Positions 36,042 to 45,918 of a stretch of 64,000 bases of DNA are shown piece by piece; positions within the stretch are counted from its first letter, which is position 1; each line of letters starts with the position of its first letter. The notes beneath the pieces are model-generated. The model saw nothing but the letters and a program-made list of their open reading frames with translations, was not told where the DNA came from and made no database searches. The DNA is taken from assembly GCF_014698935.1 (NCBI RefSeq), contig NZ_JACVMN010000002.1, positions 868,001-932,000 of the forward strand, given 5' to 3'. The stretch is from Flagellimonas sp. S3867 (lineage in GTDB: Bacteria > Bacteroidota > Bacteroidia > Flavobacteriales > Flavobacteriaceae). A program made the translations under genes and the position numbers.

Positions 36042-36788
36042 ATGCGCCCAATAAAATTTTCTCTGATTACTTTTTGTTTTGCTTTGATGGCCAATGCCCA
36101 AGAGCCTATAAATATTCAAGAAGGAGCAAAAATGCCCGATTTGGTATTGGTCTTTACCAAAACAGCAGGGTACCGACATAAAGCTATTGAAAAAGGAGCG
36201 CGTACTTTACGACAAATAGGTAGAACTAATGGTTTTATTGCTCTGCAAACCGAAACAGCAGAAGATTTTAATCCACAAAACCTGAAAAATTTCAAAGTGG
36301 TGATTTTTTTGAGCACTACTATGGATGTTCTAAATGGTCAACAGCAACGAGCTTTAGAAAATTATATTAAAAATGGGGGGAGCTTTATGGGAATCCATGC
36401 CGCAGCAGATACTGAATACGAATGGGCTTGGTACGGTAGATTGGTCGGAGGGTATTTTGAAAGCCATCCAGAACAGCAAAATGCCAAGATTGATGTTGTA
36501 GACAGAACCCATCCTTCAACAGTTCATTTAAAAAACGAATGGTTGCACTTTGATGAATGGTACAATTTCAAAAATCTGAACCCAAAAGTTAACGTGCTCA
36601 TGAAATTGGATGAATCCACTTACAATGGAGGAACCAATGGAGATAACCACCCAATAGCCTGGTATCACGAGTTTGATGGTGGAAGATCTTTTTACACTGG
36701 CCTGGGCCATACCGAAGCTTCTTATGATGACGCTGATTTTAAACAGCATTTGCTGGGAGCAATTGAATGGTGCCTAAGGAGAAAGTAA
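36042..36788 (+). CDS. Exported ThuA-domain protein
   Basis: The 248-residue product has a signal peptide (FCFALMANAQ) and the glutamine-amidotransferase-like ThuA fold: LVLVFTKTAGYRHKAIEKG, VVIFLSTTMD, GGSFMGIHAAADTEY, and WYHEFDGGRSFYTGLGHTEASY. ThuA proteins are linked to trehalose or other sugar use. It lies nine bases after the AraC gene, so they likely share a transcript. Its last 15 bases overlap the convergent DUF1460 gene. Confidence 0.9.
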   Translation: MRPIKFSLITFCFALMANAQEPINIQEGAKMPDLVLVFTKTAGYRHKAIEKGARTLRQIGRTNGFIALQTETAEDFNPQNLKNFKVVIFLSTTMDVLNGQQQRALENYIKNGGSFMGIHAAADTEYEWAWYGRLVGGYFESHPEQQNAKIDVVDRTHPSTVHLKNEWLHFDEWYNFKNLNPKVNVLMKLDESTYNGGTNGDNHPIAWYHEFDGGRSFYTGLGHTEASYDDADFKQHLLGAIEWCLRRK

Positions 36789-37622
36789 GGTTGGCCTTGC
36801 CACAATAATCCCGACATTGCTTTTTATTTTTTTGAGATAATCTACCAAAGGCTTTTTGGTGATTCTTACTGAACCTGAAATGGATGCATGCAGTAAATGA
36901 ATTCTTCCATCTGCTTTACGAATAGCAATTCCGGTGTGGGTCACATCTAACCCTTTTATGGAAGTTGCCAAGGCTATGATATCACCCGACTGAATTAAAT
37001 GTTCATTGTTTTGAATTTCATCTTGTGCTAAAATGCAAAGACTTTCTTTTGCCAATTCAGCCTCTGCTTTTAAAATGGCATTATAGTTTTTGTCCTGCTC
37101 TAAAAATGGATATAAATCGCGATGCGTACCCATAAAATTAATGACCTTTTTATGTTCCCTGCCACCAAGTTCTGAAGTGATATCTTGGACCAAGCCTTTT
37201 TTTTCGTTGTTGCGTATCCAATCCGTAAAGTAATGTAAACGAGATGGATATCCATCCAAAATTCCATTTCTATACCGAATGGTTTTTAAATTTTTGATGA
37301 AATTGTCAAAATCCAATTGTTCTTTTTTTAGCATGGAAGTGAATGCTAAAGCATTCTCCACAAATGTGGTGCAATCAAGTCCTCTTAGATTGACAACCAA
37401 GGTCTCCTTATCACCAACTTCCAATGTTTTTTCAACATAAGGAGTGTCCAAAAAGGACTTTCCAACCAACACCAAGCTATCACCTAAGTTTTTACCCTCA
37501 ATTTGGTGCAACGCTTTCATTTTAGAGATGAAAAGAGAAGAATCCGAAGGAGTACAGGTAATTTGAGCTTTGCTAGTTATGGAAACAGCAAAGAGAAATA
37601 AAAACAGGATTCTTGTAAGCAT
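36774..37622 (-). CDS. DUF1460 protein, probable exported N-acetylmuramoyl-amidase-like hydrolase
   Basis: The 282-residue product has a signal peptide (FLFLFAVSITSKAQ) and the NlpC/P60-related DUF1460 fold: the catalytic cysteine is Cys84 in NLRGLDCTTFVENAL, and a histidine follows in LDVTHTGIAIR. Relatives cleave cell-wall peptides or amides. The start at 37622 is chosen for its signal peptide. It is divergent from hemH. Confidence 0.85.
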   Translation of the reverse strand: MLTRILFLFLFAVSITSKAQITCTPSDSSLFISKMKALHQIEGKNLGDSLVLVGKSFLDTPYVEKTLEVGDKETLVVNLRGLDCTTFVENALAFTSMLKKEQLDFDNFIKNLKTIRYRNGILDGYPSRLHYFTDWIRNNEKKGLVQDITSELGGREHKKVINFMGTHRDLYPFLEQDKNYNAILKAEAELAKESLCILAQDEIQNNEHLIQSGDIIALATSIKGLDVTHTGIAIRKADGRIHLLHASISGSVRITKKPLVDYLKKIKSNVGIIVARPTLLSP

Positions 37623-37753
37623 ATGGCTTTCGATTTGTCCTTCGAAATTAGGATTATCTATGGAATTATAAAGAAACAAATTGGGGGAATCAAATGTTAA
37701 ATCATCTTCAAGTAGTATTTTTATCGCTTCTAATAAAAACCATTCTCAGCGCT

Positions 37754-38785
37754 ATGAAAGGAGTATTATTGGTCAATTTAGGTTCCCCGGACAGTCCAAC
37801 GGCAAAAGATGTAAAGCCCTATTTGGATGAATTCTTGATGGATGAACGTGTCATTGATACCCCAAAATGGCTTAGAAATATCATCGTAAGAGGTATTATT
37901 CTGCAAACCAGACCCAAAAAATCAGCCGAAGCTTACTCCAAAATATGGTGGGAAGAAGGCTCACCACTTATTGTTATTTCCGAAAGGTTTGCCGAGAAAG
38001 TACGGAATCAGACTGATATGCCAGTTGCTTTGGGCATGCGATATGGCTCCATGAGCATTAAAAATGCGCTTCAAGAATTAAAGGATAAGAAGGTTGACGA
38101 GGTTTTATTGGTGCCTTTGTATCCACAATATGCCATGAGTTCTTTTGAAACAGTCGTAGTAAAGACCATGGAACAACAACAAGCCCACTTTCCTGAAATG
38201 CAGCTCACCACATTACCGGCATTTTATGGCAATTCAGATTATATAAAGGTATTGTCGGAAAGTATTGCTGGAGGATTAAAGAATTTTGAATACGATCATA
38301 TCCTGTTTTCGTATCACGGCATCCCTGAAAGACACATCCGAAAATCAGACCCAACTAAGTTTCATTGTAAAATTGATAATAGTTGTTGCACGACCAATTC
38401 TGTGGCGCACCATACCTGTTACAGGCATCAATGTTTTAATACCACCCAAAAGGTAAAAGCATTCCTAGGATTGCCAGAAGACAAAACCAGTATTTCCTTT
38501 CAATCTAGATTACCCAATGATCCTTGGTTAAAGCCTTTTACTGATTTTGAGTTTGAACGACTGGCTAAAGAAGGTAAGAAAAGATTGGCTGTCATCACTC
38601 CGGCTTTCGTGAGCGACTGCCTGGAAACCTTAGAAGAAATTGCCATGGAAGGCAAGGAACAGTTCAAAAAAGCAGGAGGTGAAAACTATATTCATATCCC
38701 ATGCCTTAATGACAATGATGCTTGGGTTTCATTGATGGCCAAATGGGTCAATGATTGGCAAACCACGGAAATTTTGCCCGTGTAA
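37754..38785 (+). CDS. hemH: Ferrochelatase
   Basis: The 343-residue product begins with GVLLVNLGSPDSPTAKDVKP and has the HemH signature YHGIPERHIRKSDP with the catalytic His. A cysteine-rich segment (NSCCTTNSVAHHTCYRHQC) is probably an Fe-S-type or disulfide insertion. It inserts Fe2+ into porphyrin. ATG 37754 (MKGVLLVNLG) is used in place of the upstream 37694. The MATE gene begins at the base right after the stop codon. Confidence 0.95.
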   Translation: MKGVLLVNLGSPDSPTAKDVKPYLDEFLMDERVIDTPKWLRNIIVRGIILQTRPKKSAEAYSKIWWEEGSPLIVISERFAEKVRNQTDMPVALGMRYGSMSIKNALQELKDKKVDEVLLVPLYPQYAMSSFETVVVKTMEQQQAHFPEMQLTTLPAFYGNSDYIKVLSESIAGGLKNFEYDHILFSYHGIPERHIRKSDPTKFHCKIDNSCCTTNSVAHHTCYRHQCFNTTQKVKAFLGLPEDKTSISFQSRLPNDPWLKPFTDFEFERLAKEGKKRLAVITPAFVSDCLETLEEIAMEGKEQFKKAGGENYIHIPCLNDNDAWVSLMAKWVNDWQTTEILPV

Positions 38786-40171
38786 ATGGCAAAAGTATCT
38801 TCAGACGAATTAGGGGTTGAGCCAATCGGTAAATTACTGATCAAGCAAGCCGTACCTGCATCCATTGGTATTTTGGTCATGTCCCTGAACGTTCTGGTCG
38901 ATTCCATCTTTGTGGGCAACTGGATTGGATCCATTGCCATTGCAGCCATAAACGTAGTACTTCCAGTCTCATTTTTTATCGCGGCTCTTGGAATGGCCAT
39001 AGGTATTGGTGGATCAAGTATTATTTCCCGAGCACTGGGTTCAGGAGATAAGGAAAAAGCACTTAAAACATTCGGAAACCAAATAACGTTGACGTTTTTG
39101 GTAACCACGGGGATGGTGGTGTTGGGACTTTACTTTGTAAATGATCTTATTCCTGCTTTCGGTGGTAAGGGCGCAATTTTTGACCCTGCTAAAATCTACT
39201 ATACCATTATTCTATACGGAGTTCCATTTTTAGCACTCTGTATGATGGGCAACACCGTAATTCGGGCAGAGGGGAAACCAAAGTTTGCTATGGTGGCCAT
39301 GATAATTCCATCCGTGGGAAACCTGTTTTTGGACTACCTGTTTATCTATGTCTTTGATTGGGGAATGCAGGGCGCTGCTTGGGCAACCACAGTGGGATAT
39401 CTGTTGTGTTTTGGGTATATCCTTTATTTCTTTCTTTCCAAAAACTCTGAATTAAAAATTAGCCTCCCTCACTTTGGGTTGAACATGCCCATCCTACAAG
39501 AAATTGGTGCACTCGGTTTTGTAACACTGGCAAGACAGGCTGTTACCAGTATCACCTACCTGCTCATGAACAATATATTATTCAATTTGGGAGGAGAAGC
39601 CATGGTGGCCGTTTACGCAATCATTGGAAGGATGTTGATGTTCGCTTTTTTCCCTGTTTTTGGCGTTACCCAAGGGTTTTTACCCATTGCAGGATTCAAT
39701 TACGGAGCCGTTAAGTACGACCGTGTAAAGGAATCCATCTACACGGCAATAAAATATGCAGCCTTTGTGGCTTCACTGGTATTTATTGTGCTCATGGTTT
39801 TTCCAGATGCTTTTACGTCTTTGTTTTTAAGCAGTAGACCAGATTTACCACCTGAAGAATTGGTCACCAATGCTTTTGTAATGGAGCACGCACCTTTGGC
39901 AATGCGATTGGTTTTTGCGGCTACCCCGATTATTGCTTTGCAACTTATTGGAGCGGCATACTTTCAAGCCATTGGGAAAGCGATTCCGGCCTTATTACTA
40001 ACCTTGACCAGACAAGGATTCTTTTTTATCCCGTTGATTTTAATACTGCCCAGCTTCATTGGCGAATTGGGAGTTTGGCTTTCTTTTCCCATTGCCGATA
40101 TATTGGCCACCATAGTAACTGGATTTTATCTTTGGAAGGAAATCAAAACAAAATTGGTTCCTCAAGGATAG
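38786..40171 (+). CDS. MATE-family efflux transporter
   Basis: The 461-residue protein is highly hydrophobic with about twelve predicted transmembrane segments and MATE-like features (VSFFIAALGMAIGIGGSSIISRALGSGD, FGVTQGFLPIAGFNYGA). It exports drugs or cationic compounds using H+ or Na+. It starts at the base after the hemH stop codon, so translation is coupled. A role in porphyrin or toxic-compound export is a guess. Confidence 0.93.
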   Translation: MAKVSSDELGVEPIGKLLIKQAVPASIGILVMSLNVLVDSIFVGNWIGSIAIAAINVVLPVSFFIAALGMAIGIGGSSIISRALGSGDKEKALKTFGNQITLTFLVTTGMVVLGLYFVNDLIPAFGGKGAIFDPAKIYYTIILYGVPFLALCMMGNTVIRAEGKPKFAMVAMIIPSVGNLFLDYLFIYVFDWGMQGAAWATTVGYLLCFGYILYFFLSKNSELKISLPHFGLNMPILQEIGALGFVTLARQAVTSITYLLMNNILFNLGGEAMVAVYAIIGRMLMFAFFPVFGVTQGFLPIAGFNYGAVKYDRVKESIYTAIKYAAFVASLVFIVLMVFPDAFTSLFLSSRPDLPPEELVTNAFVMEHAPLAMRLVFAATPIIALQLIGAAYFQAIGKAIPALLLTLTRQGFFFIPLILILPSFIGELGVWLSFPIADILATIVTGFYLWKEIKTKLVPQG

Positions 40172-40177
40172 CTTCTT

Positions 40178-40603
40178 TTATGGATTAACCGCAGTTGCAG
40201 CTTTGCTTATAATTTTCCATTCACCTTCTAATTTTTTCAAAAGAAAAATATCAATGAACAAAAGGTTTTTAGAAGGGATGGCAATCTCAGCCTTAGCACT
40301 GGCAATATTGTTTGCGTAGTCCACATTCAGAATTTTTCCAAACCTTCCATTGAACTTTCCTTTTTCCCTATTCTTAAAAAGATTAGCGTATTCTTCAGGT
40401 GAAAGTACCCAGAGTTCCTGATCTTTTTTTGAGAGGAACAAATCTGCATGGGGATAAAATGCCGAAGTGATCAATTTAGGGTCGCTGTGAGAAGAGCCGT
40501 CAAGATATTTTTGAATGGTTTCTCGAATCGCAGCTTCTTCTGATTGGGCTGTTACAGTTATCATTGAAAATAAAAAAGCAAGTGTTAGAATTAGTATACG
40601 CAT
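40178..40603 (-). CDS. Exported NTF2/lumazine-binding-like protein
   Basis: The 141-residue product has a signal peptide (LAFLFSMITVTAQ) and the small conical NTF2-like fold, with EEAAIRETIQKYLDGSSHSD at the N-terminus and LFIDIFLLKKLEGEWKIISK at the C-terminus. Such domains bind or convert small ligands. It follows the GSDH-like gene after 13 bases and is probably co-transcribed. Confidence 0.8.
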   Translation of the reverse strand: MRILILTLAFLFSMITVTAQSEEAAIRETIQKYLDGSSHSDPKLITSAFYPHADLFLSKKDQELWVLSPEEYANLFKNREKGKFNGRFGKILNVDYANNIASAKAEIAIPSKNLLFIDIFLLKKLEGEWKIISKAATAVNP

Positions 40604-40616
40604 AATTGTTTTTAAT

Positions 40617-41777
40617 TTAGTATTGAGGGGTTATTTGAATAAGTTTACCATTATCTGAGTCGGTAAGAATGTAGAGTTTTCCATCAGGGCTTTGTTTGGC
40701 CTTTCGGATTCGGACTCGGTCATCCAAGAATAATTCTTCAGCACTTTTAATAGTTTCATCCTCTATTCGGAATCGCCATAGACTACCGCGTGAGAGTCCG
40801 GGCACAATCAGGTTGTTTTTCCACTGAGGGAATTCATCTCCCGTATAAAATGTAAGTCCAGTCGGAGCCATGGTATGATGCCAGAACCAAACTGGGGGCG
40901 TAAAAGTGACGCCTTCCAACTTTGGGGGAGTATAATCGGAACTCCTTAATTTTCCAGAAGTGACATTAGGCCATCCATAATTGGCCCCTGCCTCCAAAAC
41001 ATTTATTTCATCACCTTGAATGGTTCCATGTTCACTGAACCAAATTTTGCCTGTCTTGGGTTGTACCACTATTCCTTGGGCAGCTCTAATTCCCAAGGCA
41101 TAAAGTCCAGGCACTGCGTCTTTTCCAAAATCAGGGTTATCAATTGGGATGCTTCCATCCAGATTTATTCTGTAGATTTTTCCACGTTTATCAGATAAGT
41201 CTTGAGCGATGGGAACCTCGGGTTCATCACGTTCCCAAAACAATCGTTCCCCAATGGTCACATAAAGTTTTCCATCAGGCCCAAACACCATTCCACCACC
41301 ATAATGGAAATATTCGCGGGTATAAGGTTCAGCTTCAATTAGGATTTCATGATTAAAAAGCGAATCATTTTCCAACTTTGCCCGAACTACTTTGGTAGTT
41401 GTACCCAACCCTTTCTTTTTGGCCGCATAGCTCATATAGACCCAAGACTCCGTTTCAAAATTTGGGTCAATCAAAACCTCAAAGATGCCTGAGTTGTCAC
41501 CAAAATGTATTGCGCGAATGCTATCCGTTAAATCAGATGGGAATCCTTTAATGACATGTTTTTCTTTTGATTGGAGGTTAACCCTCAATAGGTTACCGTC
41601 CTTTTCAGAGATCAAAGCCTGTTTGTCGGATAAGAAAGCGATGCTCCATGGATGGTTAAGCCCATCCATGACAATTTGTTTTGTGGGAATGGGCGAAATA
41701 GATTTTAAATTGGAAGCTTTTTTGTGGCTTTCACAACTTAAAAAAAGAACAAACAAGGAAAGAACAAGTTTCTTCAT
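40617..41777 (-). CDS. PQQ-type sugar dehydrogenase lipoprotein (glucose/sorbosone dehydrogenase family)
   Basis: The 386-residue product has a lipoprotein signal (LFVLFLSCESHKK) and the GSDH six-blade propeller: LNHPWSIAFLSDK, RAIHFGDNSG, EHGTIQGDEINVLEAGANYGWP and MAPTGLTFYTGDEFP. These enzymes oxidise aldoses at the cell surface, usually with PQQ. Cofactor use here is an inference. The neighbours suggest sugar or lactone catabolism. Confidence 0.88.
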   Translation of the reverse strand: MKKLVLSLFVLFLSCESHKKASNLKSISPIPTKQIVMDGLNHPWSIAFLSDKQALISEKDGNLLRVNLQSKEKHVIKGFPSDLTDSIRAIHFGDNSGIFEVLIDPNFETESWVYMSYAAKKKGLGTTTKVVRAKLENDSLFNHEILIEAEPYTREYFHYGGGMVFGPDGKLYVTIGERLFWERDEPEVPIAQDLSDKRGKIYRINLDGSIPIDNPDFGKDAVPGLYALGIRAAQGIVVQPKTGKIWFSEHGTIQGDEINVLEAGANYGWPNVTSGKLRSSDYTPPKLEGVTFTPPVWFWHHTMAPTGLTFYTGDEFPQWKNNLIVPGLSRGSLWRFRIEDETIKSAEELFLDDRVRIRKAKQSPDGKLYILTDSDNGKLIQITPQY

Positions 41778-41852
41778 TAGCTATAATTTTCATGCAAATG
41801 ATGAAAAACTAGCTCGGAATTTCTTTAAGAATCATGATTCTTAAAACGAAAA

Positions 41853-42866
41853 TCAAAGGTTTTTGGATTTGTTTCGGTATTGAGAAGGTGTTAGTTGGGT
41901 TTTTGCCTTGAACGCCAAATTGAAGGATGTTACGTTTCCAAAACCGCAATCATAAGCAATGGCAATAATTTTTTCTTTATTGTATTTTGGGTCGGATAAC
42001 AAAGCTTTGGCTTTTTCTATTCGATAGCCATTCACAAAATCCGAAAAATTCTTTTGCTCTTTTTCATTTATAATTTGTGACAACTTTCTTGGAGAAGCAT
42101 CTAATTTTCTTGCTATTCTTTCAAGAGAAATGGAGTTGTCCAGAAAAACCTCCTGTTCTACAAACAGTATTTTTAATGACGACATAAGCTGTTCTGCAGA
42201 TAATGGGTCTAGCGTTGAAGTATTGTATTTGCCCAATTGAAAGGCATGCTTTTGAAGAAAAAGAAAGGAGAATATATATATCAGTAAAGAAAAGAAAAGA
42301 GCGCCACCTATGTAATAGGAAAATACCCCGGCCAAATTGCCCATATAAAAAATCCAAATGAGTGCCACCCCCAGAACTAAATTTCTAAACCATTTTGCAC
42401 GTTGTGAATGTACTTTCATCCGGTATTTAAAGAACACGAAGAACGATAAGCCAATGTAGATCGCCAAATGCCCAAAAACCATGAGATAGATAATATATGA
42501 AGCGGATGACCTAGTGTTTGGAATGAAATCACACAACAAAGCGAAAAGAACGAATGGAACCAGATGGAGATAATCTTTACGAGGAATTATTTTTGTCGTT
42601 GATAATAATACTCTTCCGTAGAACCATAAAAAGGGTCCTACCAAAAGGATTCCTGAAAGTCCAAGATTACGTTGCCAAGGCATTAAGTCCAGATAAACAT
42701 TGAGCACCGACTTACCAATACGGATGGTCAAGCCCAAAATGATAAAAGCCAGGAAGATATTAGCCTTCCTATCGCCTTTATTAAGCGTAAAGAGATATCC
42801 CGAAAGAAAAAGCGCTTGGACAACTCCCAGGCAGCTTAAAACCAATATTATGGCCTCTTTCGTCAT
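41853..42866 (-). CDS. AraC-type regulator with seven membrane segments
   Basis: The 337-residue product has about seven hydrophobic segments in residues 1-215 and a C-terminal AraC HTH: EQEVFLDNSISLERIARKLD, KIIAIAYDCGFGNVTSFNLAF and QLTPSQYR at the end. This 7TM-HTH layout is common in Flavobacteriia. A minus-strand -7 element (TATTTTTG) lies just before the start codon. It is divergent from the lactonase gene and probably regulates the neighbouring secreted enzymes. Confidence 0.85.
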   Translation of the reverse strand: MTKEAIILVLSCLGVVQALFLSGYLFTLNKGDRKANIFLAFIILGLTIRIGKSVLNVYLDLMPWQRNLGLSGILLVGPFLWFYGRVLLSTTKIIPRKDYLHLVPFVLFALLCDFIPNTRSSASYIIYLMVFGHLAIYIGLSFFVFFKYRMKVHSQRAKWFRNLVLGVALIWIFYMGNLAGVFSYYIGGALFFSLLIYIFSFLFLQKHAFQLGKYNTSTLDPLSAEQLMSSLKILFVEQEVFLDNSISLERIARKLDASPRKLSQIINEKEQKNFSDFVNGYRIEKAKALLSDPKYNKEKIIAIAYDCGFGNVTSFNLAFKAKTQLTPSQYRNKSKNL

Positions 42867-42947
42867 GCTTCAAAAATATAAAGATGGAATGAATAAAATC
42901 CGCATTCCAGATTTAGTTGTTATTTTTAGCAAAAGACAATTTAAAAG

Positions 42948-44051
42948 ATGAGAATTTTTAGTTTGATATTAAGTGTTTCGCTGATGGGTTTGATTGGATG
43001 TTCTGAAAAGAAAGAAGTAAAAAAGGAGTTTCAATTATTTGTTGGGACCTATACGGATGGAGATAGCGAAGGCATTTATAAATTCACTTTTGATGGGAGT
43101 ACAGGAGAACTGACGAATAAAAATTTAGCTGCGGTTTTGCCCAATCCATCTTTTATCAAAATCTCTAAGGACAAGAAGAACCTGTATGCCGTTCAAGAAA
43201 CCGCAGATTATGACAGTTTGGGAGGAGGTGTCACTGCGTTTAAATTGAAGGATGGCAAGTTGGAGCTGTTGAACAGTATGGGAACAGCTGGAAAGCATCC
43301 GTGTCACGTTGCGCTTTCAGGAAATGGTTATTTGGCCGCCTCAAATTATTCTGGCGGAAATGTTGCTGTCTTTAAGCTGAGAGAAAGTGGATCGCTTGTA
43401 TTATCCTCTCAAATAATTGATCATAAGATATTGGATACCACAAAAACATCCCATGCCCATATGGCAAAATTTAGAGGGAATGATCTATTTGTAGCCGATC
43501 TGGGACTTGATGCGCTCAAACGCTACAGCAATTTGAATCATTTTTTTGCTTCATCAGAACAAGCTACGCTTAATTTAGCCGAAGGGGCCGGACCAAGGCA
43601 TTTCACTTTTGCTGATGATGGCAAATTTCTGTATGTGATCAATGAGTTGAATTCTACCATTACAGTGTTCAAACAAAAAATGGATGGTTCCTTTAAGGAA
43701 ATAGAAACACAAAGTACACTTGACGCGGCCTTTGAAGGAAAAAGCTATTGTGCCGATGTGCATCTTTCACCCGACGGAAAATTTTTGTACGGGTCTAACC
43801 GAGGTGAAAACACTATTGTAATATTCGAGGTTCATCCCAATTCTGGAAAACTGAGTTTGGTGGGAAGGGAATCTGTTCGAGGTGATTGGCCGCGTAATTT
43901 TGCTTTGGATCCTTCCGGAAATTTTCTATTGGTCGCCAATCAAAGGAGCAACAACATTACCATATACAAAAGAGATATTGAAAAAGGTACTCTTGAGTTC
44001 TTAAATGAGCTACAACTGGCAAGTCCTGTTTGCTTGGAGTTTTTGGATTAA
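42948..44051 (+). CDS. Lactonase-family (6-phosphogluconolactonase type) lipoprotein
   Basis: The 367-residue product has a lipoprotein signal (VSLMGLIGCSEKKE) and the seven-blade Lactonase (Pgl) pattern: FVGTYTDGDSEGIYKFTFD, VQETADY, GKHPCHVALSGNG, SHAHMAKFRG, GAGPRHFTFADDGKFLYVIN and CADVHLSPDGKFLYGSNRGE. Although relatives cut 6-phosphogluconolactone, an exported one is more likely to act on other lactones, such as the product of the neighbouring sugar dehydrogenase. That link is an inference. Confidence 0.88.
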   Translation: MRIFSLILSVSLMGLIGCSEKKEVKKEFQLFVGTYTDGDSEGIYKFTFDGSTGELTNKNLAAVLPNPSFIKISKDKKNLYAVQETADYDSLGGGVTAFKLKDGKLELLNSMGTAGKHPCHVALSGNGYLAASNYSGGNVAVFKLRESGSLVLSSQIIDHKILDTTKTSHAHMAKFRGNDLFVADLGLDALKRYSNLNHFFASSEQATLNLAEGAGPRHFTFADDGKFLYVINELNSTITVFKQKMDGSFKEIETQSTLDAAFEGKSYCADVHLSPDGKFLYGSNRGENTIVIFEVHPNSGKLSLVGRESVRGDWPRNFALDPSGNFLLVANQRSNNITIYKRDIEKGTLEFLNELQLASPVCLEFLD

Positions 44052-44057
44052 CAACAC

Positions 44058-45344
44058 TTACTCACATCGATAGGTTTTACCATTAAAATCAAAGGAAGCA
44101 TTTTCGTTGGGCCTTAGTGCGCCATGCCAGGTGTCTTTGTACCACTTATCGGGCTCGTTGTCCGCGCAATAATCTGCAGTAAAAAACGAAAAATCGTCTG
44201 TAAAGGTGATGATAATATCACCCTCTCCGTCTGAATCTTGCCAACGGCCTGTCATAACATTGTCCTTCAATTTTCCCCAAACGCCACCCAACACACTTTT
44301 ATGTTTTAAAAAATATGCCCCAGCTACCTCGTCATGATCAAAAAGCAGGTCAAAACGGCCAATTTCGGTGCAGTATCTTTTGGAGATTACATTACTTTTT
44401 TCATTGTTTTTGCTATGGCTTACCAAATTTGAAATCAACAACTGATAGTTTTCCAATTTTAAAGCATCTGTAATTTCATTGGTTTCTTGGTCCAGCAAAT
44501 CCATTTGGGAATCTGTAACAAAATACATGGTGTCTCCGTGCAAATCAAAAGTGGTCGGAATATCTGACAAGCGCGGGAAGTTCTGTAGCTTTTCTTTATG
44601 TACGATTTCAGCCTTATTTTCATTTAAATGAAAGCGATAAACACCATTTAGGGTTCTGTCTCGTCTACCATTTACTATACCAACTAAACTGTTGTTGTAA
44701 AATTTCATGCCATCAATTCCTTTATGGTCGTTAGGTTGATTGACCAGCTTTTTAGTGGCAATATCCAAAATACGAATCCCACTGGTGTATGAGGCAAAAT
44801 AGAGAAACTTATCATCAGGAGAAATGGCAATTCCATTGGAATGTTTGATTTCGTCATTGGAGAAAAAGACCTCCAGCTTGTCAGTGGACTCGTTTATCGT
44901 GTAGATATTGTTGCTTTCCGAGTCGGTAATGAAAATAGCTCCGCTTGAGCTAATAGCAATGTCGTTGAGATAGATAAAATCAGGAATATTTAGGGGATAG
45001 GATTTGATCAATTTGCCAGAGGCAACATCCAGCAACAACAAAATGGATGTGTTGTTGATTTTTGGGAGACTGTTTCCCAAAGCGAATAGGATATCGCCCT
45101 TTATGATCATTCCAAATCCGGCAAGATAACCGTACTGATCAGTGCTTACAAAATCTTCCGGGTTTGAACCATCTAGGTTGCAACGTACAATCTTATTCTT
45201 TACTAAACTGTTTAGGTATACTTTGTTTGATGCGATGTGCACCGCTATGCCTTCTGGAATCAGATCTTTTTCAAAATCCAACGCAACCGATTGAGCTTTA
45301 AGGGATGAAGAAATGAAAATGAATGCCCATAAAAGTTTTCTCAT
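44058..45344 (-). CDS. Exported SMP-30/NHL-type propeller protein
   Basis: The 428-residue product has a signal peptide (AFIFISSSLKAQS) and an NHL/SMP-30-like propeller in its first 300 residues (DLIPEGIAVHIASNKVYLNS, NDIAISSSGAIFITDSESNN, HSNGIAISPDDKFLYFASYT). A smaller C-terminal domain of about 110 residues holds two cysteine-bearing strands (RYCTEIGRFDLLFD and TADYCADNEPD). I recognise no precise family for the C-terminal part. The start at 45344 is chosen to match the signal peptide. Confidence 0.7.
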   Translation of the reverse strand: MRKLLWAFIFISSSLKAQSVALDFEKDLIPEGIAVHIASNKVYLNSLVKNKIVRCNLDGSNPEDFVSTDQYGYLAGFGMIIKGDILFALGNSLPKINNTSILLLLDVASGKLIKSYPLNIPDFIYLNDIAISSSGAIFITDSESNNIYTINESTDKLEVFFSNDEIKHSNGIAISPDDKFLYFASYTSGIRILDIATKKLVNQPNDHKGIDGMKFYNNSLVGIVNGRRDRTLNGVYRFHLNENKAEIVHKEKLQNFPRLSDIPTTFDLHGDTMYFVTDSQMDLLDQETNEITDALKLENYQLLISNLVSHSKNNEKSNVISKRYCTEIGRFDLLFDHDEVAGAYFLKHKSVLGGVWGKLKDNVMTGRWQDSDGEGDIIITFTDDFSFFTADYCADNEPDKWYKDTWHGALRPNENASFDFNGKTYRCE

Positions 45345-45442
45345 AGGGTTGATTGTTTCCTCCAATTTAAGTGATAAATAGTCTTGTCTTTTTAAAAATA
45401 TGTTAAACTAAAATTGGGATGAAGTGAACCAGACGCTTATAA

Positions 45443-45907
45443 TCAATCCAGCTTGTTGATACCAGAAACATGCGAAGCAACCGCTTTCCATGCTCCTTTG
45501 CGTTTGATCAAAACATTACTGGACTGATAAATGGTCTCGGTACTATCGTTAAAAATATGTCCCGTTCCGCAAATCAGTGCAGTCCCGTTGGGAAGTACAT
45601 CCAAACGTTTTATTTCATAAAAGAACGAATCATTTTCCATGGCATTCTCCTTGATCCATTCAAGTTCTTTGGTTTTGTCGGACCAGTTGCCCGCATCATC
45701 GATCATTTGAAAATCATTACCTAAAATTTTGTCGAGCAAAACAGTGTCCTGTTCACGATATGCCTTTGGCCATTGTACTTCTTTAAAGTTTCGTAAGATT
45801 TTTTGGTCTTCAGCACTAATTATGGATGTTTGTCCCATTTCAGAGTTTTGTTGATCGCAGGAGAATGAAAGCATGAAAATAAATAAAAGCAAAATCAAAT
45901 TTTTCAT
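45443..45907 (-). CDS. NTF2-like (DUF4440-type) lipoprotein
   Basis: The 154-residue product has a lipoprotein signal (IFMLSFSCDQQNSE). It then has the DUF4440 pattern with WPKAYREQDTVLLDKILGNDF and a C-terminal SNVLIKRKGAWKAVASHVS. The fold is the SnoaL-like barrel. It is separated by 11 bases from the DUF5916 gene upstream and may be co-transcribed. Function is unknown. Confidence 0.8.
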   Translation of the reverse strand: MKNLILLLFIFMLSFSCDQQNSEMGQTSIISAEDQKILRNFKEVQWPKAYREQDTVLLDKILGNDFQMIDDAGNWSDKTKELEWIKENAMENDSFFYEIKRLDVLPNGTALICGTGHIFNDSTETIYQSSNVLIKRKGAWKAVASHVSGINKLD

Positions 45908-45918
45908 AATATGTTGAT

